Origin: Kosmotogaceae bacterium UBA1373
GTDB lineage: Bacteria; Thermotogota; Thermotogae; Petrotogales; Kosmotogaceae
DNA: 33,810 bases
Assembly (NCBI GenBank): GCA_002305955.1
Contig: DBRH01000012.1
Location: 144,291 to 178,100, forward strand
Direction: 5' to 3'
Numbering within the stretch: the stretch's first letter is position 1; the number at the start of each line of letters is the position of its first letter. Both the position numbers and the translations under genes were made by a program. Positions 8,672 to 16,657 of the stretch are shown piece after piece. The notes beneath the pieces are model-generated. The model searched no databases. It was not told where the DNA came from and saw nothing but the letters and a program-made list of their open reading frames with translations.

Positions 8672-10406
8672 CTTGCCCCTCCTCGACAAACAGGGATACG
8701 AAATCGTTCTTTTCCACATCGACCAGTCCGAGGTTGGTCAGCTTCAACTTCGGGATAACGGAGAGCTGCATGAAAGAGAGAGTCATGAAGAGATCGGGTA
8801 ATTTGCTCCCCATTGTCCTGGTGGCATCCTTCAATTCGATGAGGCGTTCGGCGACCTCCTTGCTGGTCATATCGGACATCAGACCGGCGATCCGCAAGGG
8901 CAATTCCGAGATGATCTTGCCGTCTATCACCGCCACCAGACCACCACCCATCTCCATAACTCTGTTGGCGGCGGCAACCATGTCCGGATCATTTGTACCG
9001 AGAACGCCCAGGTTATGTGAATCGTGGCCGACCGAGGTCGCCACCGCGCCTTTTTTGAGACCCGAGCCGGTCGCGAAGGCCACCGACATCGATTTTCCTT
9101 CGCAGTAGCGGCAGATCGCGGCAACTTTCAAGAGATCTTTAGATAGATCGCCGACGGCCTTGCCGTTTTCGATCTTCGCACCCATCACACAGCCACCGGT
9201 GAGGACCTCGCTCCCGAGCAGTTCAATGGCTCTCACCAGCCTTCCTTCGGCCCGTATTTCAAGGTCGCTCTCATTTATCTTCTGACACTTGAAGGTATTC
9301 ACTTTCTCTTGCGGGAAGTTCTGAGAGATTATCTCGGTCACGAGCCGGCCGTTTCTGGCCACGATCTTCGAATCTTTGAAAACCATGATGGGATTGAAAT
9401 CTTTTAGATTGTCTATCACGACCAGGTCGGCCTTATACCCCGGCGCTATGGCGCCCATCGATCGGAGGTTATAATGCCGCGCTGTGTTTATCGTCGCCGC
9501 CCTTATGGCGATTATTGGATCTATACCGTGCTCTATCGCTAGCCTGACGTTGTGGTCGATGTGTCCCTCGCGAATTATATCTACCGGGTGTTTATCGTCG
9601 GTACAGAAGGATACGAAGGGGTAAGTCCTATCGTTTATAAGAGGCAGCAACGGTACGAGGTTTCTCTCGACGCTCCCCTCTCTCATAAGTATCTGCATTC
9701 CCCTGGAGAGTTTTTCGCGCGCCTCCTCGACGAAAGTACATTCGTGCTCGGATCTGACGAAAGCGCTTATATATGCGTTCAGGGGTTTTCCGAGAACGCC
9801 GGGGATGTGACCGTCGATCTTTTTGTATTTGTGGCGTATCAGCTCTATCTTGGCTATGGAATCGCGATCGCCGTTTATGATATCCGGGAAGTTCATCACC
9901 TCTCCCAAACCCAGTACACGGCTCTGGAACTTCTCTACGAATCCAATCATATCCATCACGCTGATCCTGGCACCCGAGGTCTCCATCGAAGAGGCCGGAA
10001 CGGCCGAGGGGATCATGATGTACAGATTCACGGGTATGCCTTCGGTCGAGCGAATCATGTACTCGATGCCGGACAGACCCATCACGTTCGCTATCTCGTG
10101 CGGATCGGCTATCGCAGTCGTCGTACCTCTGGCCAGAATCGTTTTGGCGAACTCAACCGGCGAGACCATCGAGGACTCTATATGAAGGTGGGCATCTATC
10201 AACCCCGGTACGATGTAGGCACCCTCGAGGTCGATCACCTCCCTACCTTCGCCGTAGTCGCCGATCCCGGCTATTCTCTTTCTAAAAAGCGCTATATTGC
10301 CTTTCTCTATCTCGCCGCTGAATACATTCACGATTCTGCAGTTCTTGAGAAGTACATCCGCAGGGCTGTCGCCTCTGGAAACGGGTATTATGTCTATGAT
10401 GTTCAT
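8664..10406 (-). CDS. ade: Adenine deaminase
   Basis: The 580-residue protein hydrolyses adenine to hypoxanthine and ammonia in the cytoplasm. It shows the adenine-deaminase form of the amidohydrolase fold: LIDAHLHIESSM (metal ligands H73 and H75), the TTAIADPHEIANV block, the DGHIPG motif, FCTDDKHP with the metal-binding Asp, and the C-terminal GHDSHNLGVLG block. The length is standard for Ade (about 570-600). The start at ATG 10406 is 7 nt after AAAGGAGG. It is followed by the Mo-hydroxylase subunit with an 8 bp overlap, so the two form a purine catabolism or salvage unit. thrS lies 69 bp upstream on the same strand, with a terminator between. No separate promoter is obvious in that gap, so partial readthrough is possible. 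Confidence 0.97.
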   Translation of the reverse strand: MNIIDIIPVSRGDSPADVLLKNCRIVNVFSGEIEKGNIALFRKRIAGIGDYGEGREVIDLEGAYIVPGLIDAHLHIESSMVSPVEFAKTILARGTTTAIADPHEIANVMGLSGIEYMIRSTEGIPVNLYIMIPSAVPASSMETSGARISVMDMIGFVEKFQSRVLGLGEVMNFPDIINGDRDSIAKIELIRHKYKKIDGHIPGVLGKPLNAYISAFVRSEHECTFVEEAREKLSRGMQILMREGSVERNLVPLLPLINDRTYPFVSFCTDDKHPVDIIREGHIDHNVRLAIEHGIDPIIAIRAATINTARHYNLRSMGAIAPGYKADLVVIDNLKDFNPIMVFKDSKIVARNGRLVTEIISQNFPQEKVNTFKCQKINESDLEIRAEGRLVRAIELLGSEVLTGGCVMGAKIENGKAVGDLSKDLLKVAAICRYCEGKSMSVAFATGSGLKKGAVATSVGHDSHNLGVLGTNDPDMVAAANRVMEMGGGLVAVIDGKIISELPLRIAGLMSDMTSKEVAERLIELKDATRTMGSKLPDLFMTLSFMQLSVIPKLKLTNLGLVDVEKNDFVSLFVEEGQDA

Positions 10407-10435
10407 AAGAGATGCCTCCTTTCTGCCTTAGCCGG

Positions 10436-10468
10436 AAAGAAATAAAAGCCCCCGCTACGCAGGGGCTT
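10436..10468 (-). terminator. Rho-independent terminator after thrS
   Basis: On the minus strand, AAGCCCC (10468-10462) pairs with GGGGCTT (10452-10446) around a 9 nt loop and is followed by a T-rich tail (TTATTTCTTT). It sits 7 bp after the thrS stop and 39 bp before the adenine deaminase start. Confidence 0.8.
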
Positions 10469-10475
10469 AAAACAA

Positions 10476-12422
10476 TCATTCGAAGATACTTTTGCCTTTT
10501 CTATCTTTCACTTCTTCGGTGAGTTTGTGTATGAACTCCTCGAGATCAATACTTCCCAGATCCTTTTCACTTCTCAACCTGACGGAGACCTGTCCGTTCT
10601 GCATCTCCCTGTCTCCGACGATCAGCATGTACGGAATTTTGTTTAGCTGGGCCTCTCTGATCTTGTAATTGGTAGATTTCTGCCTGTCGTCGACCTCGGC
10701 CCTGAAGCCTTTGCCACGAAGCGAGACAACCACAGAACGTGCGTAATCGGTGTGCCTGTCGGCGATCGGGATCACTTTCACCTGTACCGGCGCCAGCCAC
10801 GTCGGGAAGGCCCCGGCGTAATGCTCGATCAAGATACCCATGAACCTCTCCGTCGAACCGAAGATTGCCCTGTGGATCATTACCGGCTGGTATTCGTTGT
10901 TGTCCGGACCGATGTACTTTATTCCGAATCGCTCGGGCATCATGAAGTCGAGCTGAATCGTCGCACATTGCCACTCCCTTCCCAGAGAGTCTTTTATATG
11001 GTAATCGATCTTGGGGCCGTAGAAGGCACCGTCACCTTCGTTGACGATGTAGTCCATCTTCTTTGCTTTTAGAGAATCTCTGAGCGCCTCCGTCGCTATA
11101 TCCCAGAGCTCGATCTCTCCCATGAAGTTTTCCGGTCTCGTCGAAAGCTCGGCCCTGTACTGAAAGTCGAATGGCTCGTAAATCTTCTTCACGAAATCGA
11201 TGACGCCGATCACTTCCTGCTGTATCTGCTCGCGTGTACAGAAGACGTGGGCGTCGTCCTGCACAAAGCCCCTGACTCTGAAAAGTCCGTGTAGAACGCC
11301 CGACCGCTCGTATCTGTGAACTTTTCCGAATTCGAAGATCTTCATCGGAAGATCCCTGTAGCTCACCGGAGAGGATTTATAAGCGAGGATGTGACCGGGA
11401 CAGTTCATGGGCTTGACGGCGAACTGCTGTTCTTCTTTTTCCGTGAAATACATATTGTCGCTGTAATGGTCCCAGTGGCCGGATGTACGCCAGAGTGAGT
11501 CGGACATTATCTGGGGCGTACTTACTTCCCTGTAGCCGTCCTCAATATGCTTTTCTCTGGAGAATTTGAGCAGTTCGTTGAGCATGTCTGTGCCCTTCGG
11601 CAGGAAGATGGGCATGCCGGGCGCGTAGTCGTAATTGATCGTGAACAGACCGAGTGCTGGACCGAGCTTTCTGTGATCCCTCTTCCTGGCCTCTTCGATC
11701 TTCGCCAGGTATTCTTCCAGGTCGGCTTTCTTGGAGAAGGCAGTGCCATATATCCTCTGCAACATCTTGTTCTTCTCGTCTCCACGCCAGTAAGCGCCAG
11801 AAACGGAAGTGAGTTTGAAGAACTTCACCTTACCCGTAGAGGGTAGATGAGGTCCCCGGCAGAGGTCTGTGAAATCACCCTGGCGGTAGAACGTTACGAA
11901 CTCCGTTCCGTAATCTTTCACTAGGTCTTCGATGAGTTCGACCTTGTACGGTTGTAACTGGTTGTTCATAAGTATTACAGCTTCGGAAACCGGCAACTCG
12001 AACCTCTCGATCGGTAGATCTTCCTTGATGATCTTCTCCATTTCGGCCTCGATCTTCGGCAGGTCTTCCTCTGTAAGTCTCACATCGTCGAGATCGATGT
12101 CGTAGTAGAAGCCATTCTCTATGGTAGGACCGATTGCCAGTTTTACTCTATCCTCGCCGTAGAGTCTCATCACGGCCTGGGCCATGATGTGCGCCATCGT
12201 ATGCCTGAAGAAAACGGGGGCCTCGCTGTCCTTGTCCAGCACCAGCCTGAAATCGCAGCTTGTCTCCAGAGGCCTTCCAAGGTCCCAGTACTCGTCGTTG
12301 ACTATCGCTCCGAAAGCCCTTTTGGCGAGGCCTTCAGATATGTCCATTGCTATATCCAGGGGTCTTGCACCCTTTTCGTACTGTTTTTTCGAACCATCGG
12401 GTAACTTTATTTCTATACCCAT
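10476..12422 (-). CDS. thrS: Threonyl-tRNA synthetase
   Basis: The 648-residue protein charges tRNA-Thr. In order, it has an N-terminal TGS domain (about 1-60), the editing domain with the zinc-type HTMAH motif and a second NGFYYD block, the class II catalytic core (QFAVKPMNCPGH, RYERSG, VRGFVQDDAHVFC, FGSTERFMG) and a C-terminal anticodon-binding domain (WLAPVQVKVIP, VDDRQKSTNYKIR). The length is standard for a full bacterial enzyme with editing. The start at ATG 12422 has AGGAGG 5 nt upstream. It follows ridA by 13 bp, so it is probably cotranscribed from the extended -10 promoter at 12837-12845. I see no T-box leader. Transcription should stop at 10436-10468. Confidence 0.98.
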   Translation of the reverse strand: MGIEIKLPDGSKKQYEKGARPLDIAMDISEGLAKRAFGAIVNDEYWDLGRPLETSCDFRLVLDKDSEAPVFFRHTMAHIMAQAVMRLYGEDRVKLAIGPTIENGFYYDIDLDDVRLTEEDLPKIEAEMEKIIKEDLPIERFELPVSEAVILMNNQLQPYKVELIEDLVKDYGTEFVTFYRQGDFTDLCRGPHLPSTGKVKFFKLTSVSGAYWRGDEKNKMLQRIYGTAFSKKADLEEYLAKIEEARKRDHRKLGPALGLFTINYDYAPGMPIFLPKGTDMLNELLKFSREKHIEDGYREVSTPQIMSDSLWRTSGHWDHYSDNMYFTEKEEQQFAVKPMNCPGHILAYKSSPVSYRDLPMKIFEFGKVHRYERSGVLHGLFRVRGFVQDDAHVFCTREQIQQEVIGVIDFVKKIYEPFDFQYRAELSTRPENFMGEIELWDIATEALRDSLKAKKMDYIVNEGDGAFYGPKIDYHIKDSLGREWQCATIQLDFMMPERFGIKYIGPDNNEYQPVMIHRAIFGSTERFMGILIEHYAGAFPTWLAPVQVKVIPIADRHTDYARSVVVSLRGKGFRAEVDDRQKSTNYKIREAQLNKIPYMLIVGDREMQNGQVSVRLRSEKDLGSIDLEEFIHKLTEEVKDRKGKSIFE

Positions 12423-12435
12423 TTTTTCCTCCTGA

Positions 12436-12813
12436 TTAAGGTATCACTGCAACGGCTTCGATCTCTACAGGGGCGTTTTTCGGGAGATTGCTTACCTCCA
12501 CCACGGCCCTCGCGGGCTTATGGTCTTTGAAGTAAGAGGAGTATATCTCGTTTAGAATCGCGAATTTGCCCATGTCTCTGATATAGATGTTGACCTTAAC
12601 CACATTTTTCAGACTCGACCCGCCGGCAGTGACCAATTGAAGTACGTTTTCTAGCGACTGCTTACATGCTGCTTCGAACTCTGTCGCCAGCTCACCGGTC
12701 AACGGGTTGAGGGGGATCTGTCCGGAAACAAAGAGAAGACCTCCAGCGGCAACGGCCTGAGAATACGGGCCGACTGCTGCCGGCGCTTTGTCAGTACTGA
12801 TAACCCTCAACAC
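12436..12813 (-). CDS. ridA: RidA family enamine/imine deaminase
   Basis: The 125-residue protein hydrolyses reactive 2-aminoacrylate or 2-iminobutyrate released by PLP enzymes such as threonine dehydratase. Signature stretches are AVGPYSQAV near the N-terminus, FVSGQIPLNP, the VVKVNIYIRDM segment carrying the conserved arginine, and PARAVVEVSNLPKNAPVEIEA at the C-terminus. A longer frame from ATG 12828 is unlikely, because the GGAGGTG ribosome binding site lies inside it. GTG 12813 (5 nt spacing) is my choice, with TTG 12810 as the alternative. It is the first gene of a probable ridA-thrS operon, an apt pairing because 2-iminobutyrate derives from threonine. Confidence 0.93.
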   Translation of the reverse strand: MLRVISTDKAPAAVGPYSQAVAAGGLLFVSGQIPLNPLTGELATEFEAACKQSLENVLQLVTAGGSSLKNVVKVNIYIRDMGKFAILNEIYSSYFKDHKPARAVVEVSNLPKNAPVEIEAVAVIP

Positions 12814-12836
12814 ACTAACACCTCCCATTTTGGTTT

Positions 12837-12845
12837 ATTATATCA
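12837..12845 (-). promoter_or_regulatory. Predicted extended -10 promoter for ridA-thrS
   Basis: TGATATAAT on the minus strand matches the extended -10 pattern (TG, one base, TATAAT). No convincing -35 box is seen. The GGAGGTG ribosome binding site of ridA follows about 11 nt downstream of the TATAAT. Confidence 0.5.
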
Positions 12846-12929
12846 CTGACTGCTACGTGATGCTGCGCATTATCTACTATATGAGAAAAAACGTGTGGAA
12901 GATATACGAATGTATTGTAGAATTTCGTT

Positions 12930-13661
12930 ATGATAAGAGAGATAATGGCCTCTTCGGCCTTGACCAGATCGCGAATACCTGTCGCCAGCTATACGATAAA
13001 TCCCTTTGTCGGTTGCACAGTGGGCTGCAAGTACTGTTTCGCGCGCTTCATCGGGGCCTTCAAATACACCGGAGGTCTCTGGGGGCGGGACGTGGGAGTG
13101 AAGAGAAACATCGCGGAGCTTCTAAGGCGCGAGGTGAATTCTCTGGGCAAGGTCACGGTCTTTCTCAGCAGCACCTGCGATCCGTACCAGCATATCGAAG
13201 AAAAGTATGGATTGACCAGAGAGATGCTGGTCACACTCATTTCCCACAGGATACCGATCTTCGCGATGTCCAAATCCACGCTTATCAGGAGAGATGTAGA
13301 TCTTTTCAAACTGGCTGGCGAAGAGGCCAGAGTTTTGGTGAGCATCACCACGGACCGGGAGGACGTAAGAAAACTTCTCGAACCGGGATCGTCGAGCTTC
13401 GAAGAGAGGCTGGAGACCATCGATTTCTTGAGAAAGAACGGTGTCGATGCTGGAGCCTTCGTTGGACCGGTTCTCCCGATGAACGCGGAGCGCGTCTCCG
13501 AAGAGCTGGCCAGAAGGGTCGCAACCGTTCACCTAGACGCGCTGAACTATATTTCGCAGGTTAGACAGCTATACCTTAAAATGGGCTGGGAGAGCTGGCT
13601 TTACAGAGAAAAGTTCGAAGAAGTGAAGGCCGTATTTGAAAGACGGCTGACGGTTGAATAA
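12930..13661 (+). CDS. SPL-like radical SAM protein (COG1533)
   Basis: The 243-residue radical SAM protein carries the 4Fe-4S cluster motif CTVGCKYC (C29, C33, C36) preceded by TINPFVGC, as in the spore photoproduct lyase-like/Rv2578c family. The STCDPYQHIE and SITTDREDVRKLLEP blocks are typical of that family. The function of these non-spore relatives is not settled, and the protein lacks the C-terminal part of true SplB (about 340 residues). It is divergent from ridA-thrS. The start is uncertain: ATG 12930 has no ribosome binding site, and a TAGAAT box at 12918-12923 would place transcription initiation almost on it, so a leaderless mRNA is possible. ATG 12945 is the alternative and has only a weak AAGAGAG upstream. 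Confidence 0.88.
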   Translation: MIREIMASSALTRSRIPVASYTINPFVGCTVGCKYCFARFIGAFKYTGGLWGRDVGVKRNIAELLRREVNSLGKVTVFLSSTCDPYQHIEEKYGLTREMLVTLISHRIPIFAMSKSTLIRRDVDLFKLAGEEARVLVSITTDREDVRKLLEPGSSSFEERLETIDFLRKNGVDAGAFVGPVLPMNAERVSEELARRVATVHLDALNYISQVRQLYLKMGWESWLYREKFEEVKAVFERRLTVE

Positions 13662-13688
13662 AGATTTTCGAATAACGGCTCCCGACAA

Positions 13689-13703
13689 TCTTCGCGACGA
13701 AGA
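13689..13703. terminator. Short perfect hairpin between convergent genes
   Basis: TCTTCG and CGAAGA flank a 3 nt loop in the 55 bp gap between the convergent SPL-like and FAD oxidoreductase genes. There is no T-tract on either side, so its role as a bidirectional terminator is doubtful. Confidence 0.25.
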
Positions 13704-13716
13704 AGCACGGTGTCAG

Positions 13717-15168
13717 TTACCGTTTACCCAGTCTCTGAATTAGTTTCTTGCCTTGAACCGCTGCGGTGGCTATACCTATGAGACCCTGGGCCCACTGACC
13801 GACCATATAAAAGTCATCTAACCCAGGGAGAGTTTTGCTCAAGCCTTTCGACATGATTCTGCCCTGTTTGCTCCTGGGAGTCCACACCTGCATCCCGTGG
13901 AAGTTGCCGGTGAAGCGTTCGGTAGTGATCGGCGTCGAAACATCTACAACTTCTATCTTTTCTTTAATGCCGGGAATCAAAACGCCCAGCCTCTCTATAA
14001 CTTTTGTTGCTATCTCGTGCTTCTTATCGACGTACAGTTCTCTGTCACAGCTCAATTTCTTCCAGTATGAGTAGCTCGCCGTAAAGGGAATTCTGACAAC
14101 CGATTTTCCTCCGGGAACCATTTCCGTTTTCGAATTTAAAACCTCCAGATCCATCTTCTGGTAGCATCTATCTGAAAGTTCCAGCTTTTCGTCCATTAAC
14201 CAGGTAACACCGTGGGGAAGATCGTTGAGGGGCAGGTTAACGCCAAGAGATACGTAGGCATTCATTTCCTGCTCGTCAGGTGGATTGGCGTAGTATTCGT
14301 CGATCAAATCGTCTTTGTATTTGCCGTTAAGCATGTCGTAAATAGTACTGTACCCATCGGCTGCGGAGACGACTATATCTGCGTTTGCTTTTGTTCTGTC
14401 TTCCAGTGTAAGACCGACGGCCCTGTCGTTTTTGACGGCGATGCTCTTCACTCTCGATCTGTAATGGATTTTGCCTCCAAGCTCTTCATAACGTTTCGCG
14501 ATCCTTTTTGAAAAAGCCAGAGAACCTCCGACGGGCCATCCCATCGACTTGATTGAGCAACCGGCAAGGAAGGAAAGATGAATCATCATCGGGATTCCCT
14601 GAAAGTCGTATTGAGCGGTCGGGAAGGCCTTTTGAAGGAAGGAGTTTTTGAATCTCGAAGCGAATTGCTCTAGCGATACCGGCCCCCACTTCATTATCCC
14701 GGGCAGATGTGGAATCATTGAAAGTTTATCCTTACCGCCGCCGCTGACCATCGCGAGCAATTCGAACTTCGTGAACTTCTGTGCCGCCTTCAAATACTGA
14801 TCTATGGCTTCTCTGTCGGCCGGTGAGATCTCCATTAGGTGTTCCTTCAATCTGACAAGATCGGTGTACAGGTTGAGCTCATTTCCACCGGAGTCTATGG
14901 TCCTTCTCAAGATCGAATCGAACAAAATCCGACCATCTTCGATCGCACCAAGCTCTTTCCACATTGTGTACAGCTTCGAAGAGGAGCTTGCACCTGGAAG
15001 GTGATGAATACAGCCATCTATGGTGTAATCTTTTCGCTTCCACGAAGTACACAGCCCGCCTGGATTGTTGTGCAATTCGAAGATTTCCGTCTCGAAACCA
15101 TTCATTTGGGCATAACAGCCTGCAGAGAGTCCGGCTATGCCTGCCCCAACGATAGCAATTCTCTTCAT
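13717..15168 (-). CDS. FAD-dependent oxidoreductase, phytoene desaturase/COG1233 family
   Basis: The 483-residue flavoprotein begins with a Rossmann dinucleotide-binding motif (VGAGIAGLSAG, residues 7-17) and the ELHNNPGG follow-up typical of the CrtI/retinol saturase-like group. The C-terminus has the family's FAD-closing stretch (DDFYMVGQWAQGLIGIATAAVQGKKL). Members desaturate, saturate or isomerise carotenoids and other isoprenoid or lipid substrates, but many bacterial copies are uncharacterised, and no carotenoid synthesis genes are nearby. The MATE exporter gene ends 4 bp upstream on the same strand, so the two are almost certainly cotranscribed. Start at ATG 15168; the only ribosome binding site is a weak AAGGGCG overlapping the MATE stop. 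Substrate unknown. Confidence 0.88.
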   Translation of the reverse strand: MKRIAIVGAGIAGLSAGCYAQMNGFETEIFELHNNPGGLCTSWKRKDYTIDGCIHHLPGASSSSKLYTMWKELGAIEDGRILFDSILRRTIDSGGNELNLYTDLVRLKEHLMEISPADREAIDQYLKAAQKFTKFELLAMVSGGGKDKLSMIPHLPGIMKWGPVSLEQFASRFKNSFLQKAFPTAQYDFQGIPMMIHLSFLAGCSIKSMGWPVGGSLAFSKRIAKRYEELGGKIHYRSRVKSIAVKNDRAVGLTLEDRTKANADIVVSAADGYSTIYDMLNGKYKDDLIDEYYANPPDEQEMNAYVSLGVNLPLNDLPHGVTWLMDEKLELSDRCYQKMDLEVLNSKTEMVPGGKSVVRIPFTASYSYWKKLSCDRELYVDKKHEIATKVIERLGVLIPGIKEKIEVVDVSTPITTERFTGNFHGMQVWTPRSKQGRIMSKGLSKTLPGLDDFYMVGQWAQGLIGIATAAVQGKKLIQRLGKR

Positions 15169-15172
15169 CTTG

Positions 15173-16534
15173 TCACGCCCTTTTCTTTTCCCATTTTCCT
15201 TTCCGGTAATAGATGAACATCACCAGCGCTTCGGTTATGTCCGAGAAGACATAAGAGAGCCAGACCCAAACTATACTGGCCTTTAAGAGGTGAACCATTA
15301 TGAACAGGATCGGAATCTGCACGAACCAGCGTGAGGCGATGCTCGAGATCACGAAGGGCATGTTGTATCCCGATCCTCCGAAGACCGAGGAGAGACCGAA
15401 CCCGTAGGCGAGGATCGATATCCCAAGTGAACCGTATCTCAAAAACTCGGTGCCATATTTGACGATTTCCGGGTCTTTATTGAAGATACCGAGGACTATT
15501 TCGCCGGCGAAAAAGGCTATCAGGACGAAAAGTAGCATGATCGAGAAACCGATCAAGGCCGATGTTCTGGCCGTCTTTCTGGCTCTCTCGACGTTATCGA
15601 CTCCCAGATTTTGACCGACCATCGCCGATCCTCCCATGTTCATTCCCACCAGCGGCATGAAGGCAAGTCCGAACAGTCTGCCGGCGACTCCGACGGCCGC
15701 CACGGCTGCCGTTCCATAGACTGCGACGAACTTGAGCAACACCGCTCCGGACAGGTTCCTGAAGAAGCTCTCCAGTCCCGTCGGGAGACCTATGGTGAGG
15801 AGCTTTTTGTCTATTTTCCAGTCGAGTTTGAAGAGCCCTTTCAATCTGGGTTTTACGCCCTCCCTTCCCGAAAAGACGATATAGAAGCCGAGTATGAAAG
15901 CAACCGTTTGCGATATGATAGTCGCCACGGCCGCTCCGAACACACCCATCCCGAAGCCCGGTATCGCAGTTCCCGGGAATTTGTCGAACATGAGCAACGG
16001 ATCGAGCAGGACGTTGAGAATACTGGAAACCATCATTATGTACATCGGTGTCTTGGCATCACCTATGCATCTCAGGGCCGTGTTCACCGAGTAAGATGAG
16101 AACATCATCGGAAGGAAGTAAAGCCTTATGTATCCGTAATCGAGCGCGGCCGTTATAACCTTAGGATCGTTGCTGAACAGACCGAGCGAAGGCTTGAGGA
16201 AGAGCGCGACGAGCACTGCGGCTATCATAGCGACGAGGAATTTGAAGGTAATCGTCTGTTCTATCGCCTTCGCCGTTCCCTCGGCGTCTTTCTTTCCGTA
16301 ACTCTGCGAGATCAGGGAGATCGAACTCTGTCCGATTATGGAGTTCAAGATCTCTACAAGCCAGAAGAGTGTCGAAAATATCGTGACCCCGGCGATTGCC
16401 TCGCCGGATATTCTGCCTATCCAGAAGATATCGACTATATCATAGACCATCTGTGCACTGAAACCTATCATCGTCGGTATGGACATGACGAGAAGATTCT
16501 TCAGAATGCTTCCCTGAGTAAGATCCCTTGCCAT
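15173..16534 (-). CDS. MATE family efflux transporter
   Basis: The 453-residue inner-membrane exporter has about 12 hydrophobic segments in two homologous halves. The first half starts with LTQGSILKNLLVMSIPTMIGF and the second with LLTIGLPTGLESFF. SQSYGKKDAEG and GQNLGVDNVERARKTA are the paired loop motifs of MATE proteins. Length and start (ATG 16534) are normal, although the ribosome binding site is weak (GGGG). It is followed within 4 bp by the FAD oxidoreductase, so it may export the product of that enzyme. The likely promoter is at 16621-16648, with a strong hairpin between promoter and gene. It differs clearly in sequence from the MATE gene at the left edge. Confidence 0.94.
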   Translation of the reverse strand: MARDLTQGSILKNLLVMSIPTMIGFSAQMVYDIVDIFWIGRISGEAIAGVTIFSTLFWLVEILNSIIGQSSISLISQSYGKKDAEGTAKAIEQTITFKFLVAMIAAVLVALFLKPSLGLFSNDPKVITAALDYGYIRLYFLPMMFSSYSVNTALRCIGDAKTPMYIMMVSSILNVLLDPLLMFDKFPGTAIPGFGMGVFGAAVATIISQTVAFILGFYIVFSGREGVKPRLKGLFKLDWKIDKKLLTIGLPTGLESFFRNLSGAVLLKFVAVYGTAAVAAVGVAGRLFGLAFMPLVGMNMGGSAMVGQNLGVDNVERARKTARTSALIGFSIMLLFVLIAFFAGEIVLGIFNKDPEIVKYGTEFLRYGSLGISILAYGFGLSSVFGGSGYNMPFVISSIASRWFVQIPILFIMVHLLKASIVWVWLSYVFSDITEALVMFIYYRKGKWEKKRA

Positions 16535-16584
16535 TTTCTACCCCCTGATTACAACCCCATTCAGAAGATGCAGATGAAGAGAAT

Positions 16585-16609
16585 AACAACAAAACCTGCC
16601 CCGGGCAGG
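16585..16609 (-). terminator. GC-rich hairpin with T-tract after the membrane-protein operon
   Basis: On the minus strand, CCTGCC and GGCAGG enclose a 3 nt loop and are followed by TTTTGTTGTTATT. It lies about 50 bp after the stop of the gene at 16658, as expected for the operon's terminator. It also lies inside the leader of the MATE gene if the promoter at 16621-16648 is used. Confidence 0.75.
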
Positions 16610-16620
16610 AAACAATAGAT

Positions 16621-16648
16621 ATTATACACTCATACAGCCCTTTGTGAA
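16621..16648 (-). promoter_or_regulatory. Predicted promoter for the MATE-oxidoreductase pair
   Basis: On the minus strand, TTCACA (16643-16648), a 16 bp spacer and a perfect TATAAT (16621-16626). Transcription would begin near 16614, with the hairpin at 16595-16609 right at the 5' end of the mRNA. Confidence 0.55.
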
Positions 16649-16657
16649 CCCGTCAAT

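Noticed and set aside
9552..10445. 297-residue plus-strand ORF
   Set aside because: It is a shadow of adenine deaminase, with no recognisable domain and no start context.
12423..12930. T-box or other leader control of thrS
   Set aside because: The only upstream space is 13 bp to ridA, and the ridA leader is short, with no T-box consensus or terminator.
12788..13564. 258-residue plus-strand ORF overlapping the SPL-like gene
   Set aside because: It reads another frame of the same DNA; the frame at 12930 carries the radical SAM cysteines and family blocks.
13717..15168. Naming the oxidoreductase crtI (phytoene desaturase)
   Set aside because: The family is broad and no carotenoid genes (crtB, crtE) lie nearby, so only the family is supported.
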